64,000 bases of DNA from Paracoccus limosus (GCF_009711185.1 NZ_WMIF01000002.1:62001-126000); one strand, 5' to 3'; counted from the first letter of the stretch, positions 37,913-47,118 are shown. Notes: generated by a model not told the origin, from the sequence alone. Numbers and translations are program-made.

Positions 37913-37946
37913 GGGCGCCGCCCCGGATGGGCAGGGGCGGCGCCCG
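37912..37946 (-). terminator. Hairpin after the transglutaminase-like gene
   Basis: A perfect 13-base stem (CGGGCGCCGCCCC with its complement) and 9-base loop lies 9 bases after the stop codon. On the minus strand it is followed by ATCTTCACCATTTCCC, which belongs to the repeat arm, so the repeat may supply the U-rich tail of the terminator. Confidence 0.6.
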
Positions 37947-37954
37947 GTTGCGGC

Positions 37955-39064
37955 CTAGGCGGCGATGGGGGCGGCAGTGATCTGGTAGGCAAAGCCCTTG
38001 GCATCCAACTCATTCAGGGGCTGGCCGGCGATTTCGGCCTGAGGATACATCAGGAAGGGCAGGCGGGTGGCGCGGTCGGCCAGCGCGAGGTCTTCGGCCG
38101 TGTTGAAGCCGACCCAATTGCCTTCCCAATTGCCCAGAAGCGCGGCATTCACCTGGCTGACCACCGGATCGCCGGGATCCTTGATCCAGGTTTCGGTTTC
38201 GGCGCGCATGACCTTGAGTACGTCGGCGGGGTCCATGGCCACCCAGCCGTAATCCGAGAGCCAGACCTCGGCCCGGCAGTGCTGGGCGGCGGTGATGGTT
38301 TCGCTGTTGGCGCCGAGCTGCTTGAAGCCGAAGGACGAGGGGGCGACCCGCACGCCGTAGACGTCGCGGGCCGGAACGCCCGAGGCCCGGGCCAGCGCCA
38401 CGAAGAGCCCGTTCAGATCGGCGCATTTCCCGCCGAGCCCGGCGCTGGTCAGGGTGGCCACGGCATGGCCCGGGCCGCAGCCGGGCGTGTCGAGGTTGCG
38501 GTAGCAATGCGCGACGATCCAGGCATAGATCGCCCGGACCTTGTCGAGGTCGCTGCCCGCGCCGGCGGTGATGCGGGCAGCGGTTTCGGCGACGATGCCG
38601 TCCAGCGGCTTGCTGCCGCTGGGGCGCAGCGCGGCCTGCAGGACGGCGGGATCGGCACTGGCTGGCATGGGTTTCGACCAGTCGACCGTGCGGTTGCGGG
38701 TCTGGAAGCGCGAGGTCAGCGCCAGTTCGGGCGGAGCGCTGCCGTCGAAGCGGGCGTGCAGGTAACGCGCGCCGTTGGCCGGGTCGAGGATGATTTCGGC
38801 CTGCGTGGCATTGCCGGAATGGCTGTCATCGAGGCTGTGCTGATAGTCGTTGTCGAGCGATGGCACCGGCAGCCAGATCTGGGCCGGCGCGGCCTTGGGC
38901 AGGGTGACACGGGTGGTGATCTCGTAGCCCCGCCAGTCCGAGGGTTGCGGCGCGAAGACGCGCGGCTGGGCGCCCCGCGCCGCAAGCGGCAGGGCGGCGA
39001 GTGCCGGGGCGATCCCGGCGGCAAGTCCGACTTTCAGAAAGCTGCGGCGAGATTGGGCGGTCAT
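37955..39064 (-). CDS. Tat-exported transglutaminase-like protein
   Basis: A 369-residue protein with a twin-arginine signal (QSRRSFLKVGLAAG, residues 4-17) and a transglutaminase-like domain at about 170-285. The triad is C214 (GGKCADLNGLFVALARASGVPAR), H262 (QHCRAEVW) and D278 (GWVAMDPAD). Bacterial members are often proteases or amidases and rarely cross-link. It lies between gpmI and rlmN but has separate ends, so it is probably its own transcription unit. The substrate is unknown. Confidence 0.88.
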   Translation of the reverse strand: MTAQSRRSFLKVGLAAGIAPALAALPLAARGAQPRVFAPQPSDWRGYEITTRVTLPKAAPAQIWLPVPSLDNDYQHSLDDSHSGNATQAEIILDPANGARYLHARFDGSAPPELALTSRFQTRNRTVDWSKPMPASADPAVLQAALRPSGSKPLDGIVAETAARITAGAGSDLDKVRAIYAWIVAHCYRNLDTPGCGPGHAVATLTSAGLGGKCADLNGLFVALARASGVPARDVYGVRVAPSSFGFKQLGANSETITAAQHCRAEVWLSDYGWVAMDPADVLKVMRAETETWIKDPGDPVVSQVNAALLGNWEGNWVGFNTAEDLALADRATRLPFLMYPQAEIAGQPLNELDAKGFAYQITAAPIAA

Positions 39065-39171
39065 GGTCCGATCCTTTGCATGGCTTTGCAGCAGGGGGCG
39101 AGCCCCGCCCCCGGGATCGCTTCAGGCTAGGCCGAAACCGGCCCTGGCTCAAGCCTTGTGCCCCGGGCCGA

Positions 39172-40350
39172 TCAGGCGCCGGTGCCGGTTTCCGCCGCGA
39201 TTTCTGCCCGCGATTTGCGGCCGCGCTCGGTTGCGGATTTCAGCTGGCCGCAGGCGGCCATGATATCCTCGCCGCGCGGGGTGCGGATCGGGCTGGCGTA
39301 GCCCGCCTTGTAGACGATGTCGGCGAATGCCTCGATCCGTTCCCAGCCCGAGCGGCGATAGGCGACGCCCGGCCATTCGTTGAACGGGATCAGGTTGATC
39401 TTGGCCGGGATGCCCCGGATCAGCTTGACCAGACGGCGGGCGTCCTCGTCGCTGTCGTTCACGCCGTCCAGCATGACATATTCAAAGGTGATGCGTTCGC
39501 TGTTCGACAGGCGCGGGTATTCGCGCAGCGCGTTCAACAGCGTCTCGATGTTCCATTTCTTGTTCACCGGCACCAGCTTGTCGCGCACCTCGTCGGTGGT
39601 GGCGTGAAAGCTGACCGCCAGCAGGCAGCCGATTTCCTCGGCGGTCTTGGCAATTTCCGGAACGATGCCGCTGGTCGACAGCGTGATGCGGCGGCGCGAC
39701 AGGCTGATGCCTTCGCCATCCATCACCACCTTCATCGCGTCACGGACATTGTCGAAATTGTAAAGCGGCTCGCCCATGCCCATCAGCACGACGTTCGAGA
39801 CCAGCCGGCTTTCATCCTTGGGCGCGCCGGGTTGCGGCCATTCGTCCAGATCGTCGCGGGCGACCATGACCTGACCGACGATTTCCCCGGCCGTCAGGTT
39901 GCGCACCAGCTTTTGCGTGCCGGTGTGGCAGAAAGAGCAGGTCAGCGTGCAACCGACCTGACTGGAAATGCACAGCGTGCCGCGGCTTTCCTCGGGGATA
40001 TAGACGGTCTCGACCTCATGCCCGCCGGCGATGCGCAAAAGATATTTGCGCGTGCCATCCGCCGAGACCTGACGGGTGACGATTTCCGGAACCGCGATCT
40101 CGAACCGCTCGGCCAGAAAGGCGCGGTAATCCTTGGCCAGATTGGTCATCTGCGCGAAATCGCGCACCCCCCAGTGATAGACCCATTGCCAGATCTGGCC
40201 CACGCGCATCTTGGCCTGCTTGTCCGGCGTGCCGGCATCGACCAGCGCCTGACGCAGCTGGTCGCGGGTCAGGCCGACGATATTGGTCAGCGCCGTCTCG
40301 GGCAGCTTGCGCGGGATGGTCAGGACGTCTTGCGTGATCGGGGCGTTCAT
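39172..40350 (-). CDS. rlmN: Dual-specificity RNA methyltransferase RlmN
   Basis: RlmN methylates C2 of A2503 in 23S rRNA and A37 in some tRNAs by radical-SAM chemistry. The 392-residue protein has the iron-sulfur motif C134-x3-C138-x2-C141 (GCTLTCSFC), the SAM motif [12 protein letters not shown], and the C-terminal [10 protein letters not shown] with the conserved reactive cysteine. I chose the start [16 protein letters not shown] element about 35 bases upstream may be its -10. Confidence 0.96.
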   Translation of the reverse strand: MNAPITQDVLTIPRKLPETALTNIVGLTRDQLRQALVDAGTPDKQAKMRVGQIWQWVYHWGVRDFAQMTNLAKDYRAFLAERFEIAVPEIVTRQVSADGTRKYLLRIAGGHEVETVYIPEESRGTLCISSQVGCTLTCSFCHTGTQKLVRNLTAGEIVGQVMVARDDLDEWPQPGAPKDESRLVSNVVLMGMGEPLYNFDNVRDAMKVVMDGEGISLSRRRITLSTSGIVPEIAKTAEEIGCLLAVSFHATTDEVRDKLVPVNKKWNIETLLNALREYPRLSNSERITFEYVMLDGVNDSDEDARRLVKLIRGIPAKINLIPFNEWPGVAYRRSGWERIEAFADIVYKAGYASPIRTPRGEDIMAACGQLKSATERGRKSRAEIAAETGTGA

Positions 40351-40405
40351 GGCTGGGCAATCCGGGCGGAAGGGGGGCAAGCCGCCTATATAGGGCAAAA
40401 CCCCC

Positions 40406-40435
40406 AAAAAGAAAACAGGGGCCGGTGCCCCTGTT
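40406..40435 (-). terminator. Terminator after the IalB-family gene
   Basis: On the minus strand AACAGGGGC and GCCCCTGTT pair around a 4-base loop and are followed by a U-rich tract (TTCTTTTT). It lies 24 bases after the stop codon. Confidence 0.85.
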
Positions 40436-40459
40436 CATGTCGGTCGCGATTGGCCGGGC

Positions 40460-40987
40460 TTATTTGCAGGCGGCCTGTGCCTTGTTGGTCATCGCGGTGA
40501 TGCCCTTCAGGCTGAACGTGTCCTTGGTCTGGGTGCCGCGCGCCGAACGGCCGCTGATCACCGCCGAGGAACCGGCACGCAGCGCCGAGATCAGCTTGCC
40601 GTCTTCCGTGGGCGAACCGGTCCACGCGCTTTCGCCTTCGGTGAACAGCTTGAACACATTGCCGCCGATATTGACCTCGACCGCCGAGTCCGGCGCAAAG
40701 GGATAGCCGCCCGAGAACGAGACCTCGCCCGACTGGCCGGGGCGATAGGCGATATACAGGCGGATGTCGCTGCGGGTCACATCCTTGGGCTTGCCGCTGG
40801 CATCGGTGTTCTGCGTCGATTTCGGCGCGGACACTGCCCAGCATTCCTTGGGGCTCGAGGCCGAAAAGGCGGTCCAGTCACCGTCGGTCCCGATCACATT
40901 GGTCGAGTCCTGTGCAAGCACGGGGGTCGAAAGGGCGATTGCGAATGCGGTGGCGGCAGCCGCCACACGCGGCGCGGATGTGAACAT
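40460..40987 (-). CDS. IalB-family (invasion-associated locus B) periplasmic protein
   Basis: A 175-residue exported protein with a signal peptide (MFTSAPRVAAAATAFAI, cleavage after VLA, about residue 25). Family features include DWTAFSASSPKECWAVSAPK, RLYIAYRPG and the C-terminal FSLKGITAM. The family was named for a Bartonella invasion factor but is widespread in free-living alphaproteobacteria, where its role is unclear. I chose the ATG at 40987, where AGGAGG sits 7 bases upstream; an ATG six codons earlier has no such site. Confidence 0.85.
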   Translation of the reverse strand: MFTSAPRVAAAATAFAIALSTPVLAQDSTNVIGTDGDWTAFSASSPKECWAVSAPKSTQNTDASGKPKDVTRSDIRLYIAYRPGQSGEVSFSGGYPFAPDSAVEVNIGGNVFKLFTEGESAWTGSPTEDGKLISALRAGSSAVISGRSARGTQTKDTFSLKGITAMTNKAQAACK

Positions 40988-41138
40988 GCTCTGGCCTCCT
41001 GCCATGGTCCGGTTTATCCGGGCTTGTTGCCGATCATTGTGGTGTTTTCAACCATCTCTCGGCAGAATAATGCGAAAACTGCGGCGCGAGAAAGCCCTCG
41101 GTGACAAAAATCGCGCGATTGTCAGAGGAAAACGACCC

Positions 41139-42122
41139 ATGACGGCGGCAAGGCTCATCGAATTGTGGCGCGGCGGGCTGCGCGAAAGCGTCCATAGCGG
41201 CCATGTGGTGATTGCCGATGTGAACGGCATCGTCGAGGCCTGGGGCAATCCCGGCGCGGTGATCTTTCCGCGCTCGTCGTGCAAGATGATCCAGGCGCTG
41301 CCGCTGGTGGAAAGCGGCGCGGCCGATGCCGCCCGGCTGACCGACCGCCAGCTGGCTCTGGCCTGCGCCAGCCATGAGGGGGCGGCGCTGCATGTCGGCG
41401 CAGTCGGTGAATGGCTGGCGCATCTGGGACTTGATGAGGGCGACCTGCGCTGCGGCGCGCATCTGCCGGGCGATGCACATGAACGGCGCCGGCTGGTCTG
41501 TTCGGAGACCGCGCCCTGCCAGCTTCACAACAATTGTTCGGGCAAACATGCCGGCTTCCTGACTCTGATGCGCCATATCAAGGCCGGTCCCGAATATGTC
41601 GAACTGGATCACCCGGTGCAGCGCGCCGTGCGTCGCGCCTTCGAGGAGGTGACGGACGAAAAAGCCGCCGGCTGGGGCATCGACGGCTGCTCGGCGCCGA
41701 ATTTCGCCTGCACGATCGAGGGGCTGGCCCGCGCCATGGCCGGTTTCGCGGCACCGGGCACCGGCGCGCGCGGGCAGGCGCAGCGTCGCCTTTTCGACGC
41801 GATGGTCGCCCACCCCGAGCTGGTCGCGGGCGAGGGCCGGGCCTGCACGGCGCTGATGCGGGCGATGCGCGGCCGCGTCGCGGTCAAGACCGGCGCCGAG
41901 GGGGTCTTTGTCGCCATCATCCCCGAGCGCCGGTTGGGCATCGCGCTGAAAATCGCCGATGGCGGCACCCGCGCCGCCGAGGCCGCGATCACCACGCTGA
42001 TGCTGCATCTCGGGCTCATCGACCGCAATGATCCGGCGGTCGCGCGTTACCTGACCGGCCCGCTGACCAATTGGCGCGGCAAGGTCACCGGCGAGCTGCG
42101 CCGGGCCGAGGGCTTTCCGTAA
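41139..42122 (+). CDS. L-asparaginase, AnsA/Asparaginase_II family
   Basis: A 327-residue asparaginase of the type known from Rhizobium etli, unrelated to the E. coli enzymes. Family motifs are FPRSSCKMIQALPL, LACASHEGAALHV, NNCSGKHAGFL and WGIDGCSAPNFA. It converts asparagine to aspartate and ammonia. I chose the ATG at 41139, which AGAGGAA precedes; a longer frame upstream overlaps the divergent IalB gene and lacks homology. The 3' end meets a repeat element and then priA. Confidence 0.9.
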   Translation: MTAARLIELWRGGLRESVHSGHVVIADVNGIVEAWGNPGAVIFPRSSCKMIQALPLVESGAADAARLTDRQLALACASHEGAALHVGAVGEWLAHLGLDEGDLRCGAHLPGDAHERRRLVCSETAPCQLHNNCSGKHAGFLTLMRHIKAGPEYVELDHPVQRAVRRAFEEVTDEKAAGWGIDGCSAPNFACTIEGLARAMAGFAAPGTGARGQAQRRLFDAMVAHPELVAGEGRACTALMRAMRGRVAVKTGAEGVFVAIIPERRLGIALKIADGGTRAAEAAITTLMLHLGLIDRNDPAVARYLTGPLTNWRGKVTGELRRAEGFP

Positions 42123-42136
42123 GCCGCCGCCCTTCC

Positions 42137-42183
42137 GCTTCTTTCGTGGTGAAATATCCCGGGGGTCCGGGGGCAGCGCCCCC
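42137..42183. repeat. Repeat family 2, copy 1
   Basis: GCTTCTTTCGTGG, then an AT-rich GAAATATCCCGGGGG, then a hairpin GGGGGC-AGC-GCCCCC (42169-42183). It fills the 71-base gap between the convergent asparaginase and priA stop codons. A second copy in the opposite orientation lies at 53370-53436. The hairpin may end transcription from both sides. Confidence 0.75.
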
Positions 42184-42193
42184 GAACGCGCCC

Positions 42194-44395
42194 TCACAGA
42201 AAGCTCTGCGGGTCGATATCCACCGCCAGCCGCAGATTGGTTGGCGGCTTTGGCGCCAGCCGCAGCCAGTCCGCGATCGCCAGCTGCACCGGCGCCTGCC
42301 GGGCCGAGCGGATCAGGATCCGCACCCGGTAACGCCCCCGGATGCGGGCGATGGGCGCCGGCGCCGGACCCCAGACCTCGGCGCCGATCTCTTCCAACGG
42401 CCCGGCCCGGCGCACCAGTTCGCGGGAGTAATCCTCGACCACTGGCTGATCGGGATGCGACAGGATGATCCCCGCCAGCCGGCCAAAGGGCGGCATGCCG
42501 ACCGCCTGCCGCTGCGCTGCCTCGGCGTCCCAGAACTCCTCGTCCTGCCCCGACAGGATGGCACGGATCACCGGATGCTCGGGCTGATGCGTCTGCAACA
42601 GCGCAAGGCCCCGCGCTTCGCCGCCTTCGCGCCCGGCGCGGCCCGCAACCTGCCGCATCAGCTGAAAACTGCGCTCGGCCGCGCGCAGGTCGGCGCCTTG
42701 CAGCCCCAGATCCGCATCGATCACCCCCACCAGCGTCAGCCGGGGAAAGTTGTGCCCCTTGGCGACCAGCTGGGTGCCGATGATGATGTCGGTCTCGCCG
42801 GCGCTGATCGTGGCGATGGCCTCTTTCAGCGCCCGCGCCGAATGGAACAGGTCCGAGGACAGGACCGAGGCCCGTGCCTCGGGGAAACGTTCGGCCACTT
42901 CCTCGGCCAAGCGCTCGACGCCGGGGCCGATGGCGGTCATCTTGCCCTCGACACCGCAGGAGGGGCAGGCAGTCGGAATGGGCTTTGTCGCGCCGCATTG
43001 GTGACAGACCAGACGGTTCTGGAACCGATGCTCGACCATGCGGGCATCGCATTGATCGCAGCCGATTTGTTGGCCGCAGGCCCGGCAGGCGGTGATCGGC
43101 GCATAGCCGCGCCGGTTCAGAAACAGCAGAGACTGCTCGCCCCGCGCCTGCCGCTCGCGGATTTCCCGCGCCAGCGTCGGGCTGATCCAGCGGCCCTTTT
43201 CCATCTCCTCGGCGCGCAGGTCGATGGTGCCCATCTCGGGCAGTTCGGCGGTGCCATAGCGCGCGCGCAGGTCCAGCCGGGCATATTTGCCGCTGGCTGC
43301 ATTGACCCAGCTTTCGACCGAGGGCGTGGCCGAGGCCAGAACCACCTGCGCCTGCCCGATGCTGGCGCGCAGCACCGCCATGTCGCGGGCGGAATAATAG
43401 ACCATGTCTTCCTGCTTGTAGCTGGAATCATGCTCTTCATCGACGACGATCAGCCCCAGATCGGCAAAGGGCAGGAACAGGGCTGATCGCGCGCCGACCA
43501 CCATGCCGACATGGTTTTCGGCCGCCATCATCCACAGCCGGCGCCGCTCGGTCCGGGTGATGCCGGAATGCCATTCGCCGGGACGCGCGCCGAACCGCGT
43601 CTCGACCCGGTTCAGAAATTCGGCCGACAGCGCGATCTCGGGCAGCAGCACCAGCGCCTGCCGGCCCTGGCGCAGACATTCCGCCACCGCCTCAAGGTAA
43701 ACCTCGGTCTTGCCCGAGCCGGTGACGCCGCGCAGCAGCGTGGTGCCATAGGTGCGGCCCTGCACCGCCTGCCGCAACAGCGCCGCCGCATCGGCCTGAT
43801 CGGGGGCCAGCGGCTTGCCGGGCAGGTCCGGGTCCAGCCGCGGAAACGGCAGGTCGCGCGGCGCCCGCACCTCGGCCAGCGTGCCAGCCTTGACCAGCCC
43901 CTGCACCACGCCGCCGCTGACCCCGGCCAGCTGCGCCAGCTCGCCCGGGGCGAAGCCGGCACCGCCGTGATCCTCGATCACCCTCAGCACGGCGGCGCGG
44001 GCGTCGGTCATGCGCTCGGGCGGAGGCCCGGCACGATGGATGATGCGCCGCGCGGCCGGCGGCTGGTCCAGATCCGGCGCCCGCGTCGCCATGCGCAGCA
44101 TCATGGGCAGCGGCGTCAGGGTGTATTCGCCCATCCGCGTCAGGAATTCGATCATCTCGGGCGTCAACGGCGGTGCCTCGACCAGCCGCGCGACGGGGCG
44201 CAGCTTGGCCATGTCGAAATCGCCCATGCCCGGCCCCCAGACCGCGCCCATCACCCGGCGCGGCCCCAGGGGCACCACGACCAGCTGCCCCAGCCGCACC
44301 CCGCCCTCGGGCGCAAGATAGTCGAGCACGCCGACCACCTCTTGCGTCAGCACCGCGATGCGGGCGCCATGCGGATAAAACAGCGGCTGCCGCAT
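42194..44395 (-). CDS. priA: Primosomal replication-restart helicase PriA
   Basis: A 733-residue PriA, which reloads the replisome at stalled forks. It shows the N-terminal DNA-binding region, Walker A GVTGSGKTEV, DEEHDSSYKQ, the zinc-binding cysteines CRACGQQIGCDQCDARM and CHQCGATKPIPTACPSCG, and RAGREGG in helicase motif VI. I chose the ATG at 44395, two bases after the stop codon of the 38-codon gene; it has no clear ribosome-binding site and is probably translated by coupling. Confidence 0.95.
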   Translation of the reverse strand: MRQPLFYPHGARIAVLTQEVVGVLDYLAPEGGVRLGQLVVVPLGPRRVMGAVWGPGMGDFDMAKLRPVARLVEAPPLTPEMIEFLTRMGEYTLTPLPMMLRMATRAPDLDQPPAARRIIHRAGPPPERMTDARAAVLRVIEDHGGAGFAPGELAQLAGVSGGVVQGLVKAGTLAEVRAPRDLPFPRLDPDLPGKPLAPDQADAAALLRQAVQGRTYGTTLLRGVTGSGKTEVYLEAVAECLRQGRQALVLLPEIALSAEFLNRVETRFGARPGEWHSGITRTERRRLWMMAAENHVGMVVGARSALFLPFADLGLIVVDEEHDSSYKQEDMVYYSARDMAVLRASIGQAQVVLASATPSVESWVNAASGKYARLDLRARYGTAELPEMGTIDLRAEEMEKGRWISPTLAREIRERQARGEQSLLFLNRRGYAPITACRACGQQIGCDQCDARMVEHRFQNRLVCHQCGATKPIPTACPSCGVEGKMTAIGPGVERLAEEVAERFPEARASVLSSDLFHSARALKEAIATISAGETDIIIGTQLVAKGHNFPRLTLVGVIDADLGLQGADLRAAERSFQLMRQVAGRAGREGGEARGLALLQTHQPEHPVIRAILSGQDEEFWDAEAAQRQAVGMPPFGRLAGIILSHPDQPVVEDYSRELVRRAGPLEEIGAEVWGPAPAPIARIRGRYRVRILIRSARQAPVQLAIADWLRLAPKPPTNLRLAVDIDPQSFL

Positions 44396-44397
44396 CG

Positions 44398-44514
44398 TCA
44401 GCCCGGAAGGCCCAGCCACATCAGTAGCAGGGGCAGTGGCCAGTTCCCCACCAGCCATGGCCCGGCCAGCAGGCCGGCCAGCACGGGCGAGATGCCGGGA
44501 TCTAGGGCTTCCAT
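44398..44514 (-). CDS. 38-residue hydrophobic micro-ORF upstream of priA
   Basis: A short frame starting MEALDPGISPVLAG with AGGAG 5 bases before the ATG. Nearly all of it is hydrophobic (residues 8-36, with three Trp), so it would be a single-pass membrane peptide. Its stop codon is 2 bases before the priA start, which itself lacks a ribosome-binding site. It may be a small membrane protein, a translational-coupling leader for priA, or both. A longer frame exists in phase, but the good start signal is here. Confidence 0.65.
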   Translation of the reverse strand: MEALDPGISPVLAGLLAGPWLVGNWPLPLLLMWLGLPG

Positions 44515-44656
44515 AGGGTCTCCTGCGACGAACGAGCCCGACTGTGCCACGGGCGCGACATTGCCCGCAACCCGGGCGCGCGCCATGCCGGCTGCCCTTT
44601 CCGCAGCGACTGTTATGCGCTAAACCCCCAGGGAAAGCCTAAGGAGGGGCACGAGC

Positions 44657-45310
44657 ATGAAGTTCTTCGTCGATACCGCAGACACCGCCGCCATTCGCGA
44701 GCTGAATGAACTGGGCATGGTGGACGGCGTCACGACCAACCCGTCGCTGATCATGAAATCCGGCCGTGACATCCTGGAAGTGACCAAGGAGATCTGCGAG
44801 ATCGTCGCAGGCCCGGTCAGCGCCGAAGTGGTCGCCTCGGATGCCGAGGACATGATCCGCGAGGGCAAGCATCTGGCCAAGATCGCCTCGAACATCGCGG
44901 TCAAGGTGCCGCTGACCTGGGACGGGCTCAAGGCCTGCAAGGCGCTCTCCTCCGAAGGCCATATGGTCAACGTCACTCTGTGCTTTACCGCTGCCCAGGC
45001 GCTTCTGGCGGCCAAGGCGGGCGCGACCTTCATCAGCCCCTTCATCGGCCGCATGGACGACATCAACCTCGATGGCATGCAGCTGATCGAGGACATCCGC
45101 ACCATCTACGACAATTACGGCTACACGACCCAGATCCTTGCCGCCTCGATCCGTTCGGTGAACCACATCACCGATGCCGCGCGCATCGGCGCCGACGTGA
45201 TCACCGCGCCGCCCTCGGTCATCAAGGCGATGGCCAGCCATGTGCTGACCGACAAGGGGCTGGAACAGTTCAACGCGGACTGGGCCAAGACCGGCCAGAA
45301 GATCCTGTAA
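44657..45310 (+). CDS. Transaldolase / fructose-6-phosphate aldolase (TalC/Fsa type)
   Basis: A 217-residue small transaldolase-family enzyme. The Schiff-base lysine is K83 in [15 protein letters not shown], with TTNPSLI near residue 26 and [12 protein letters not shown]. In E. coli the close relative Fsa cleaves fructose 6-phosphate, while many bacterial TalC proteins act as true transaldolases in the pentose phosphate pathway; sequence alone does not settle which. AAGGAGG precedes the start. A DUF484 gene follows after 20 bases. Confidence 0.9.
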   Translation: MKFFVDTADTAAIRELNELGMVDGVTTNPSLIMKSGRDILEVTKEICEIVAGPVSAEVVASDAEDMIREGKHLAKIASNIAVKVPLTWDGLKACKALSSEGHMVNVTLCFTAAQALLAAKAGATFISPFIGRMDDINLDGMQLIEDIRTIYDNYGYTTQILAASIRSVNHITDAARIGADVITAPPSVIKAMASHVLTDKGLEQFNADWAKTGQKIL

Positions 45311-45330
45311 TCCAGCGGCGGGGCCCCGGT

Positions 45331-46023
45331 ATGAGCCTTCCTGACGAACTGCGCGCCCGGCTTCTGGCGCAGCCGGACCTGATCCTTGCCGATCGCGACC
45401 TGATGCGCGCCCTGATCGGGGCGCGCGAGGCGATGCTGGGCGAAAACGTCATCGACATCCGGGGCCTTGCGATGCAGGCGCTGGAATCGCGGCTGGACCG
45501 GCTGGAGGCCACGCATGAATCGGTGATCTCGACCGCCTACGAAAACCAAAGCGGCATGCACACCATTCATCGTGCGGTGCTGTCGCTGCTGGAGCCCGAC
45601 GATTTCGAGGGGTTTTTGGAAAACCTCGACAGCAATGTGGCGCCGATCCTGCGGGTCGAGACGCTGCGCCTGATCATGGCCTCGGGCAGCAATGACATGC
45701 TGCCGCGCGTGCCGCCGGGCCTGTCCATCGTCACGGCCGATGCCATGGCGGAACTGATCGCCGGCGGCCGGCGCGCGCCACGCGGCGATGACATCATCCT
45801 GCGCCGGGCGGCGGCGCAGACGCTGCCCCATCACGGCGACACCCGCGCGCCGATCCGCTCCGAGGCGCTCTTGCCGATCGAGCTTGGCCGGGGTCGCTTT
45901 CCGGCGCTGCTGCTGATGGGCTCGGCCGAGCTCGGACGCTTCACCCCGGCGCAGGGCACCGATCTCTTGCGCTTCTTCGGGCAGGTGTTCCGGCTGGTGC
46001 TTTTGGGCTGGCTGCGGGAATGA
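45331..46023 (+). CDS. DUF484-family protein
   Basis: A 230-residue protein of the DUF484/YigA-like family with a GAF-like fold. Features are LLAQPDLILADRDLMRALIGA, coiled-coil-like residues 50-70, and LPIELGRGRFPALLLMGSAELGRFTPAQGTDLLRFFG. Its stop overlaps the xerC start (ATGA). DUF484 genes stand directly before xerC in gammaproteobacteria too, so a functional link with chromosome-dimer resolution is likely, but the biochemical role is unknown. Confidence 0.85.
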   Translation: MSLPDELRARLLAQPDLILADRDLMRALIGAREAMLGENVIDIRGLAMQALESRLDRLEATHESVISTAYENQSGMHTIHRAVLSLLEPDDFEGFLENLDSNVAPILRVETLRLIMASGSNDMLPRVPPGLSIVTADAMAELIAGGRRAPRGDDIILRRAAAQTLPHHGDTRAPIRSEALLPIELGRGRFPALLLMGSAELGRFTPAQGTDLLRFFGQVFRLVLLGWLRE

Positions 46024-46985
46024 CCGGGCCGGCGGCCAGCACCGAGGCCGCGACGCGGACCCTGCTGCTGGCGCTGGCACCGCTGATGGCCGACGAGCTG
46101 GCGCGCTGGCTGGATGGCGAGCGCGCGGTGCGCGGCCGTTCCGACCACACCATCCGCGCCTATCAGGCGGATCTGCTGAGCTTTCTGGCCTTTCTTGGCC
46201 GGCATCACGGCGAACCGGCGCTGCCGGGCAATCTGGGCGCGCTGACCCAATCCGACATGCGCGCCTTTGCCGCCGCCGAGCGCGGGCGCGGCCTGTCGGC
46301 ACGCTCGCTGGCCCGCCGGCTGTCGGCGGTGCGCAGCTTCATCCGCTGGATGTCCGACCGGCACGGCTTCGACGCCTCGCGTGCGCTGGCCTCGCGTTCG
46401 CCGAAATTCACCCGCTCGCTGCCGCGCCCGCTGGCCGAGGCACAGGCCCGCGAACTTCTGGACCTTGCCGCCGAAACCCACCCCAAGCCATGGATCGCCG
46501 CCCGCGACACGGCGGTGCTGACGCTGCTTTACGGCTCGGGCCTGCGCATCGGCGAGGCGCTGGGCCTGAACGGCAGCGACTGGCCGCTGCGCGAGGCGCT
46601 GACCATCCGCGGCAAGGGTGGCAAGGAACGGCAGGTGCCGGTGCTGCCCGTCGCGCGCGAGGCGATTGCCGCCTATCTCGTCCTGTCGCCTTGGCCCGTG
46701 AACCGCGACGAGGCGCTGTTTCGCGGTGCGCGCGGCGGCAGGCTCAGCGCCTCGGTGCTGGAAGGCGCGATGCGCGGGCTGCGTCAGGCGCTGGGCCTGC
46801 CGGCTTCGGCGACGCCGCATGCGCTGCGCCACTCCTTTGCCACGCATCTTCTGGCGGCAGGGGGCGATCTGCGCACGATTCAGGAATTGCTGGGCCATGC
46901 CAGCCTCTCAACGACGCAGGTCTATACCGGCGTCGATGACGCGCATCTTCTGGCCGTCTATCGCGCCGCGCATCCCCGAACGTAA
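46020..46985 (+). CDS. xerC: Tyrosine recombinase XerC
   Basis: A 321-residue site-specific recombinase that resolves chromosome dimers at dif with XerD. All catalytic residues are visible: R176 (YGSGLRIGEAL), K199 (RGKGGKERQVP), H267 and R270 (PHALRHSFATHLL), H293 (LLGHASL) and Y302 (QVYTGVDD). The upstream DUF484 gene points to XerC, not XerD. No mobile-element neighbours suggest a phage integrase. Confidence 0.93.
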   Translation: MTGPAASTEAATRTLLLALAPLMADELARWLDGERAVRGRSDHTIRAYQADLLSFLAFLGRHHGEPALPGNLGALTQSDMRAFAAAERGRGLSARSLARRLSAVRSFIRWMSDRHGFDASRALASRSPKFTRSLPRPLAEAQARELLDLAAETHPKPWIAARDTAVLTLLYGSGLRIGEALGLNGSDWPLREALTIRGKGGKERQVPVLPVAREAIAAYLVLSPWPVNRDEALFRGARGGRLSASVLEGAMRGLRQALGLPASATPHALRHSFATHLLAAGGDLRTIQELLGHASLSTTQVYTGVDDAHLLAVYRAAHPRT

Positions 46986-47015
46986 GCTTCCTGACCGCGA
47001 TCCTGGATATGGGTA

Positions 47016-47118
47016 ATGGGTATTTGAAAAATGGTGAAATGCTCGAGGTCGCGCTCAGCTGGCGCGGCCTCTGCCTTTGGGGCGCGTTCTGGCATTTCAC
47101 CATTTTCCAAATACCCAT
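47016..47118. repeat. Palindromic repeat, family 1, copy 3 (near-perfect inverted repeat)
   Basis: Two 27-base arms (47016-47042 and 47092-47118), starting ATGGGTATTTG, complementary but for one mismatch, enclose about 49 GC-rich bases. The RNA would fold into one long hairpin. It lies between xerC and the TauE/SafE gene on the same strand, so here it is not only a convergent-end element. Confidence 0.9.

Noticed and set aside
46020-46985. xerC as a phage or integron integrase marking a genomic island
   Set aside because: It follows a DUF484 gene with a 4-base overlap, the chromosomal xerC arrangement, and no attachment site, tRNA gene or phage gene is nearby.
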